A stretch of 7,897 nucleotides of DNA, from positions 1-7,897 of the forward strand of contig JAJYEB010000079.1 in assembly GCA_021790375.1 (NCBI GenBank), read 5' to 3'. How positions within the stretch are numbered: the first letter of the stretch is position 1; each line of letters opens with the position of its first letter. Positions 1 to 4,085 of the stretch are shown here, piece by piece. Source of the DNA: Chloroflexota bacterium (lineage in GTDB: Bacteria; Chloroflexota; Limnocylindria; Limnocylindrales; CSP1-4). Both the position numbers and the translations under genes were made by a program. The notes beneath the pieces were generated by a model. The model did not search any database, was not told the DNA's origin, and was given only the letters and a program-made list of their open reading frames with translations.

Positions 1-65
1 ATCGGATTGCGGGGGGATTCTAGGGCCGCGGCGACGCCGGTGGCAGGGGCCGTCAGTCCCGAGAC

Positions 66-500
66 TCAGCGGATCCCCGTGTCGTACTCCAGGTCCACGG
101 TCTGCACGCCTCCGATCCCGGCGGCCAGCGTGATCGTCACCGCACGAGGCGCGCCCATGAGCCCCGCGACGGGCATGCCGCGGACCGAGAAGGTGCCCGA
201 CGTGGCCACGGTGATGCGGTACCGACCGTCGGGGCCGGACGTGGTGCGCGCGACTTCGCGGCCCGTGGAGTCGTCGAGCACGATGACCGCACCAGCGACC
301 GGCCGGGGAGCACAGCCCGGCTGCGGCGGGTTCCGTTCGACGGGGCAGGTCGGACCTGCGGTGACCGAGCCGACGATCGCCTGGGGCGGTCCGCCGGACT
401 CGGCCGTGGGCGCGGGCGAGCAGGCGGCGACAAGAGCGGCGACGAGGAGGGCCGCGAGGAGGGCTGCGAGAAGGGCGGGCCGCTGGGTCGACGGGGTCAC
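66..500 (-). CDS. Small lipoprotein with carboxypeptidase-regulatory-like domain
   Basis: Predicted 144-residue surface lipoprotein of unknown role. From the GTG at 500 it has a short basic n-region (Arg7), a Leu/Ala-rich hydrophobic stretch at 9-25 and a lipobox LVAAC with the lipidated Cys at 27. Residues 41-140 look like a carboxypeptidase-regulatory-like (transthyretin-like) beta-sandwich: a VGSVTAGPTCPVE strand, RPVAGAVIVLDD, then TTSGPDGRYRITV and a closing VTITLAAG strand. Cys52 and Cys63 could form a disulfide after export. In the known family such domains are adhesive or structural and have no catalytic residues. The frame stays open upstream to 629, with in-frame ATGs at 557 and 596, but those starts would put 25 or more Pro/Arg-rich residues before the signal peptide, encoded by a tandem repeat. 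No Shine-Dalgarno or -10 box decides the start. It is a single leftward gene with repeats behind it. Confidence 0.75.
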   Translation of the reverse strand: MTPSTQRPALLAALLAALLVAALVAACSPAPTAESGGPPQAIVGSVTAGPTCPVERNPPQPGCAPRPVAGAVIVLDDSTGREVARTTSGPDGRYRITVATSGTFSVRGMPVAGLMGAPRAVTITLAAGIGGVQTVDLEYDTGIR

Positions 501-556
501 GGCGGGCGGACGGGGCGGCAGACGGGCGGGCAGATGGGCGGGCGGACGGGGCGGCA
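501..556. repeat. G-rich 36-bp tandem repeat pair before the lipoprotein start
   Basis: A perfect 20-bp stretch at 501-520 recurs at 537-556, a spacing of 36 bp. The sequence is purine-rich on the + strand, with many GGG runs. It lies directly upstream of the preferred GTG start of the leftward lipoprotein. If an upstream start were used, it would encode a Pro/Arg-rich leader (PPRPPA twice). I treat it as non-coding 5' sequence. Confidence 0.75.
524..542 (+). other. G-quadruplex motif (G3N1G3N5G3N1G3)
   Basis: Four GGG runs at 524-526, 528-530, 536-538 and 540-542 are separated by loops of 1, 5 and 1 nt. This satisfies the standard intramolecular G-quadruplex pattern on the + strand. That strand is the template for the leftward lipoprotein, so a quadruplex would form in DNA and not in its mRNA. 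Short loops favour stability, but function is not shown. Confidence 0.55.
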
Positions 557-628
557 TGCCCAAGAGACGGACCGGCGGGGCCGACGGTTCCCGCATCAAC
601 GCCACGCCGACAGCGTGCTCAGGCGTCA

Positions 629-804
629 CTGCCGCGGAGTCCGGTGGCGCCGACCTTCCTGCCGCGAGACGCCACTGCCACGGAGTGGGGCAGCGCCGCG
701 ACGGTGGAGTCCGGCGCTGCCGCGGAGTCCGGTGGCGCCGACCTTCCTGCCGCGAGACGCCACTGCCACGGAGTGGGGCAGCGCCGCGACGGTGGAGTCC
801 GGCG
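629..804. repeat. Exact 88-bp tandem duplication
   Basis: Bases 629-716 are repeated without a mismatch at 717-804, and the first six bases of a third unit follow at 805-810. The unit length is not a multiple of three, so the duplication shifts frame and argues against coding function. Each unit contains a short inverted repeat, CCACT...AGTGG (673-689 in copy 1), and ends in GGCGCTGCCG, the core shared with the arrays to its right. Perfect identity implies a recent duplication or gene conversion. Confidence 0.93.
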
Positions 805-810
805 CTGCCG

Positions 811-988
811 TGTCCTGGCGCTGCCGTGTCCTGGCGCTGCCGTGGCCGGCGCTGGCGTGGCCGTGTTCGGCGCGGCCGTGTTCTGGCGCGGACAGTGATG
901 TCCGGCGCTGGCGTGGCCGGCGCTGCCGTGGCCGGCGCTGGCGTGGCCGGCGCTGCCGTGGCCGGCGCTGCCGTGGCCGGCGCTGCCG
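811..988. repeat. 15/16-bp tandem array with GGCGCT core
   Basis: Two identical 16-bp units (811-826 and 827-842, tgtcctggcgctgccg) are followed by one 15-bp unit at 843-857 (tggccggcgctggcg). A degenerate stretch at 858-898 contains two GGCGCG variants. Six 15-bp units then run from 899 to 988, of the form tggccggcgctgccg or with a tggcg ending. In one frame the 15-mers spell an AGAAV-type pentapeptide, but the 16-bp units and irregular middle break that frame and no start or domain supports translation. Confidence 0.9.
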
Positions 989-990
989 TG

Positions 991-1165
991 TCTCGGCGCT
1001 ATGGCACGCCAGGCGTGCGACAGCGGCCTGACGGCGGCATCTCGGCGCTATGGCACGCCATGCGCGCGACAGCGGCCTGACGGCGGCATCTCGGCGCTAT
1101 GGCACGCCGGGCGTGCGACAGCGGCCTGACGGCGGCATCTCGGCGCTATGGCACGCCATGCGCGC
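991..1165. repeat. 49-bp tandem array, 3.6 copies, alternating A/B units
   Basis: Units begin at 991, 1040, 1089 and 1138, exactly 49 bp apart; the last is cut after 28 bp. Units 1 and 3 differ at one base. Unit 2 matches the partial unit 4 over all 28 shared bases. The order is therefore A-B-A-B with a 98-bp higher-order period. The A units carry a 7-bp inverted repeat with a one-base centre (1004-1018 and 1102-1116, gcacgcc/ggcgtgc); B units carry two substitutions in the right arm. The period is not divisible by three, so every frame shifts from unit to unit. Confidence 0.92.
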
Positions 1166-1311
1166 CTTACGTGGGGACGGCGCGATCGGATGCCACGGTT
1201 GTCGGCCGGGGATCGGCCGTTCCCCGCACGAGCGAGGTGCCGGGACTGGGTCGACCGGGATCCGGGGGGCGGCTTCCGGCCCCGTAAGGCTCCCACCGTG
1301 TGCAATAGCGG
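1166..1311. other. Non-repetitive spacer between arrays, no gene seen
   Basis: This is the only stretch of the 501-1619 gap without tandem repetition. It holds a modest hairpin, CGGGGA/TCCCCG with an 8-nt loop (1207-1226), and no following T-run. A slightly less GC-rich patch lies near 1283-1312. I find no coding sequence with recognisable composition, start signal or domain, and no -10 box placed before a plausible start. Confidence 0.5.
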
Positions 1312-1377
1312 TGAACGCTGATCCGGCCCAGCGCGCCCATGAACGCGGATCGGGCCCAGCACGCCCGTGATCGCGGA
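1312..1377. repeat. 28-bp tandem repeat, about 2.3 copies
   Basis: Units starting with TGAACGC or TGATCGC lie at 1312, 1340 and 1368, 28 bp apart. The first two agree at 24 of 28 positions and the third is partial. It contains the word GGCCCAGC or a close variant and is unrelated in unit to the 49-bp array. Confidence 0.8.
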
Positions 1378-1404
1378 TGAGCAGGGGTGCAGAGTCACGG
1401 GCGC

Positions 1405-1600
1405 GCACGCAGACCGCCGATCGGCAGGCGGGCAGACCCACGGGGGCCCGCACGCAGACCGCCGATGGGCGGATGAGCAGACCCACGGGGCCCCGCACGC
1501 AGACCGCCGATCGGCAGGCGGGCACACCCGCGGCGCGCACGCAGACCCACGGCGGCCCGCACGCACGCGGGCAGCGTCACGCGCGCGCACGCAGACCGGG
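1405..1600. repeat. 45-bp tandem array degrading toward the methylase gene
   Basis: The seed GCACGCAGACC starts units at 1405, 1450 and 1495 (45-bp steps), then at 1537 and 1587. A variant GCACGCACG lies at 1559. Units 1 and 3 contain the 10-bp palindrome gccgatcggc; unit 2 has a diverged middle. Spacing becomes irregular (42, 22, 28 bp) near the stop codon of the leftward methylase at 1620, consistent with decay or deletion at one edge. The array lies in the 3' flank of the methylase gene. Confidence 0.85.
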
Positions 1601-1619
1601 TGGCGGTGCCCTGTCAACG

Positions 1620-2528
1620 TCACCCGGCGCGCAGCACCAGGATGTGCTGGTGCACGATGTTGGGAACGAACACCCGCGGGTACCCGTACGGCCGCAGCCG
1701 CGTCCCCGCCTGGTACCAGACCAGGTCGCCCTTGGCCACGAACCCCGCCCGCTCGGCCCGGGCCGCCAGGTCCGCGGCGGTGAACCGGTACCGGCCCGCC
1801 TGGTAGGCGTCCCGTACGATGACCGCGGCGTACCGCCGCTCGCGAAGCACGCGCCTCAGCTCCCCCAGGACGCGCTCCATCCGCTCGAGGTACTCGTCGT
1901 ACGACGCGCTGTTCGCCAGGTCCGCGGGCGAATCGGTCACCATCGCGTAGTCGGTGCGCCGGTTCGCGTGCGCCTCGGAAAGCGGTCCCCCCGACATCGT
2001 CAGCCGGAGCTGGGGGTTGTAGGGCGGATCGGTGGCCACGAAGTCGACCGAGCCGTCCGACAGCTGCGGCAGGAGCTCCAGCGCGTCGCCCACCTCCAGC
2101 CGGCAGCCCGACGGATCGAACCCCCTCGGGCCGCCCGGATCGGACGGTCCCAGGTCCGCCAGCACCGGCCCCAGGCCCCACGCCTCGGCCAGCGCGTCGC
2201 GGACCACCGCCTCGTACACCGCCGCCCAGCGCGGGTCCAGCTCGATGCCGAACGCCCGGCGAGGAGCCCGGCAGATCGCCGCGCCGAGCAGCGTCCCGCC
2301 GACCCCGGCAAACGGATCCAGCACCAGCTCGCCGCCCTTCGTGAAGAACTCGATGAGCCGGGCCATCAGCCGCGGCGGCTTGTTCGCGCCGTGCGCCTTG
2401 CGTGCCGCATGCCCCAGCTCGGACGGGTACGCGGTGGTCCAGAGCGACTTGGTGAAGTAGAGCCACTCCTCGCCGGACAGCTCGTTGAGCCCGTTGTCCG
2501 GATGGACACGTCCGCCTTCGGCGCTCAT
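1620..2528 (-). CDS. DPPY-type DNA methyltransferase (N6-adenine or N4-cytosine), apparently orphan
   Basis: 302-residue S-adenosylmethionine-dependent methyltransferase, predicted to methylate an exocyclic amino group in DNA. Motif I for SAM binding is DPFAGVGGT at 71-79, preceded by a motif X-like helix (KPPRLMARLIEFFTKGG, 50-66). The motif II acid is Glu96 in GIELDP, and catalytic motif IV is TDPPYN at 166-171. The order X-I-II-IV is not the textbook beta-class arrangement. The opening LSGEEWLYFTKSLW and closing VFVPNIVHQHILVLRAG resemble a family of stand-alone bacterial methylases; this is recalled, not searched. A Gly/Pro/Asp-rich insertion lies near 118-142. The ATG at 2528 overlaps the transporter stop as ATGA, with a weak AAAGG ribosome site 7 nt upstream. 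No endonuclease or specificity gene is nearby, so a restriction role is unlikely within this window. The target base and site cannot be read from sequence alone. Confidence 0.88.
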   Translation of the reverse strand: MSAEGGRVHPDNGLNELSGEEWLYFTKSLWTTAYPSELGHAARKAHGANKPPRLMARLIEFFTKGGELVLDPFAGVGGTLLGAAICRAPRRAFGIELDPRWAAVYEAVVRDALAEAWGLGPVLADLGPSDPGGPRGFDPSGCRLEVGDALELLPQLSDGSVDFVATDPPYNPQLRLTMSGGPLSEAHANRRTDYAMVTDSPADLANSASYDEYLERMERVLGELRRVLRERRYAAVIVRDAYQAGRYRFTAADLAARAERAGFVAKGDLVWYQAGTRLRPYGYPRVFVPNIVHQHILVLRAG

Positions 2529-4042
2529 GCGGGCGCCTTTGCCCTGGGTGATCCCGCCGCGCCATTCCGGATGCGTACCCGTGAGGTGAGCCAGAGGAGT
2601 GCCGCCGCCGCCACGGCGCCGCACGCGGCGACGATGAGCCACGGGGCGGGACCCTCCAGGTTGTCGAGCGCCAGTCCGCCGAGCGGAGGGCCGATGCCGG
2701 AGCCGATCCCCGCGGCCGCACCGAGTGCGCCCTGGTATCGCCCGCGCGATCCCGCCGGCGACAGGTCCGACACGAAGGCCGGTTCGACCGGGAACACCAG
2801 CATCTCGCCGATCGTCGCCAGGATCACGACTCCCGCGAGCGTCACGGTGGTGAACCCGGGCAGGGCGGCACCGACCACGACGAGGTACGCGAGCGCGTAG
2901 GCCGCCATGCCGAGCGCCATCGTCGCCGGCTTCGCGCGCCCCTCGGTCAGGGTCGAGACGCGGAGCTGGAACAGCACGATCAGCAGGCCGTTGAACGCGA
3001 AGAGCAGTCCCCAGGTGGCCGTGGACACGCCGAGATCGCGGCTCGCGTGGATGGGCAGCGTGACCACCCACTGGAACGACACACCGTGGATGAGCACGGC
3101 GATGGCGAGGAACGGCAGGAACAGGGCCCGCGCCGGCCGGCCGCCGAGCGCCGAGGAGCCCGTCACGGCCGAGGAGCCCGTCACGGCCGTGGACCCGGGC
3201 AGGGCCGTGGACCCGGGCACGGCCGTGGACCCGGGCAGGGCCGTGGACCCGGGCACGGCCGTGGACCCGGGCAGGGCCGTGGACTCCGCCCGGGCTGCGG
3301 GCCCCGCCAGGGCAGCCGGGCTGACCGCGCCCACGAGCACCGCCGATCCCGGACCGACCGGATCCGGGTGCGGCCCGTCCCGCACGGTTCCGGCCGCGCC
3401 CACGGTCACGCCCGGCGAGTCCGCACCCGTCGCCGCCGGGCGCGTCTCCGGCAGCCCCACGATCAGGATCGCCGTGTAGCCGAGCAGGACCGCACCGGCC
3501 ACCGTGAACAGCACGGGGTACCCCAGGGTCGAGAGCCCGGCGCCGATCGATGGCCCGGCGATCCAGCCGACCGCTGCCGCGACCCCCAGCAGGCCGTACG
3601 CCCGCGGCCGCCTGGCCTCCGGCACGACGTCGGCGACCGCGGCACGAGCGGCGGGAACGAAGGCCGGGTCGACGATCCCGAGCACGAGCGTGAGCAGCGC
3701 GATGCCCGCGAGGTCGTGCACCTGGCCCATCGCGATGACCGTGGCCGACGTCAGGGTGATCGACGCGATCATGACCACCCGCCGTCCGAACCGGTCCGCC
3801 AGCCATCCCCCGGCGGCGTTCGACGCGATCGAGGCTACCGCGTACAGGCCCAGCACCAGGCCCGACTCGGTCGCGCTGGCGCCGAGCACGGTCGTCAGGT
3901 AGATCGTCAGGAACGGGAAGACCAGGCTGAATCCGAAGCTCGCGACCAGGTCGCCGACCGCCAGCACCAGGACCGCGCGGTCGAACTCGCGCCGCAGCTC
4001 ACCGAACGCCCCGAAGGGCCCGAGTCGCGCAAGGGAACCCAC
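2525..4042 (-). CDS. Major facilitator superfamily exporter, 12 TM, with repeat-bearing central loop
   Basis: 505-residue inner-membrane secondary transporter, probably a proton-driven exporter of small molecules. TM1 lies near 23-50. Motif A, GGWLADRFGRRVV at 78-90, is in the loop after TM2. TM5 (about 151-171) carries a motif C-like G...GWIAGPSIGAG pattern, which in the known family marks drug:proton antiporters. The two six-helix halves are separated by a loop of about 105 residues (199-306), much longer than usual, which holds 6-residue repeats of the STAxPG type. The second half runs from 307 to 487, with a GPPLGG in TM11. I chose the GTG at 4042 because a TACTCT -10 box lies 6 nt before it and no Shine-Dalgarno is present. 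An in-frame ATG at 4087 would overlap the divergent regulator. It is first in an operon with the methylase. The substrate is unknown. Confidence 0.9.
   Translation of the reverse strand: MGSLARLGPFGAFGELRREFDRAVLVLAVGDLVASFGFSLVFPFLTIYLTTVLGASATESGLVLGLYAVASIASNAAGGWLADRFGRRVVMIASITLTSATVIAMGQVHDLAGIALLTLVLGIVDPAFVPAARAAVADVVPEARRPRAYGLLGVAAAVGWIAGPSIGAGLSTLGYPVLFTVAGAVLLGYTAILIVGLPETRPAATGADSPGVTVGAAGTVRDGPHPDPVGPGSAVLVGAVSPAALAGPAARAESTALPGSTAVPGSTALPGSTAVPGSTALPGSTAVTGSSAVTGSSALGGRPARALFLPFLAIAVLIHGVSFQWVVTLPIHASRDLGVSTATWGLLFAFNGLLIVLFQLRVSTLTEGRAKPATMALGMAAYALAYLVVVGAALPGFTTVTLAGVVILATIGEMLVFPVEPAFVSDLSPAGSRGRYQGALGAAAGIGSGIGPPLGGLALDNLEGPAPWLIVAACGAVAAAALLWLTSRVRIRNGAAGSPRAKAPA
2536..2540 (-). 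promoter_or_regulatory. Shine-Dalgarno-like site for the methylase
   Basis: AAAGG on the minus strand ends 7 nt before the ATG at 2528. It is a partial match to the consensus, lies inside the end of the transporter gene, and together with the ATGA overlap suggests coupled translation. Confidence 0.45.
3150..3293. repeat. 18-bp minisatellite inside the transporter gene
   Basis: Eight consecutive 18-bp units run from 3150 to 3293. The first two are gccgaggagcccgtcacg, the middle five alternate gccgtggacccgggcagg with a one-base variant, and the last is diverged. The length keeps the frame and encodes hexapeptides (STALPG, STAVPG, SSAVTG) at about residues 250-298 of the transporter, in the hydrophilic loop between the two membrane halves. 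Copy-number change would lengthen or shorten the loop without a frameshift. Confidence 0.93.
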
Positions 4043-4048
4043 GACGCC

Positions 4049-4054
4049 AGAGTA
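4049..4054 (-). promoter_or_regulatory. -10 box of leaderless transporter/methylase operon promoter
   Basis: TACTCT (minus strand) matches TAnnnT and ends 6 nt before the GTG at 4042, placing transcription start at or next to the start codon. No good -35 is seen; a 17-bp spacer would put it at about 4072-4077, on top of the opposite promoter's -10. Confidence 0.6.
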
Positions 4055-4073
4055 GCGCCGGGTTGGTGCCTCG

Positions 4074-4079
4074 TATGCT
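4074..4079 (+). promoter_or_regulatory. -10 box of leaderless regulator promoter
   Basis: TATGCT matches TAnnnT and ends 6 nt before the ATG at 4086, the same geometry as the divergent promoter. No Shine-Dalgarno precedes the ATG, which supports a leaderless mRNA. A -35 at 17-bp spacing would fall at 4051-4056, within the -10 of the transporter promoter. Confidence 0.65.
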
Positions 4080-4085
4080 GTCGCC

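Noticed and set aside
7..1080. Long rightward open frame of 357 codons, and other rightward frames at 534-1031 and 644-898
   Set aside because: Composition is Arg/Ala/Gly-rich translated repeats. The first half is antisense to the lipoprotein gene with its clear signal peptide, and repeat periods of 88, 16 and 49 bp shift frame. No domain or start signal.
1207..1226. Terminator hairpin in the spacer
   Set aside because: Stem of only 6 bp with an 8-nt loop and no T-run on either strand.
1097..1540. Possible small leftward gene of 147 codons in the repeat block
   Set aside because: It consists of the 45-, 28- and 49-bp repeats read through. There is no ribosome site or -10 box, and periods of 28 and 49 are not frame-preserving.
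991..1600. CRISPR array
   Set aside because: Units are contiguous head-to-tail copies with no unique spacers, and there are no cas-like genes nearby.
1620..2528. Restriction-modification system
   Set aside because: Only a methyltransferase is present; neither neighbour resembles an endonuclease, specificity subunit or helicase.
1048..2721. Leftward 557-codon frame spanning the arrays and the methylase
   Set aside because: It is out of frame with the methylase motifs and its C-terminal part is translated 45- and 49-bp repeats.
2529..3806. N-terminal extension of the methylase frame to 3806
   Set aside because: It is low-complexity Arg/Gly/Pro sequence overlapping the exporter gene, and the ATG at 2528 with the ATGA overlap is a natural start.
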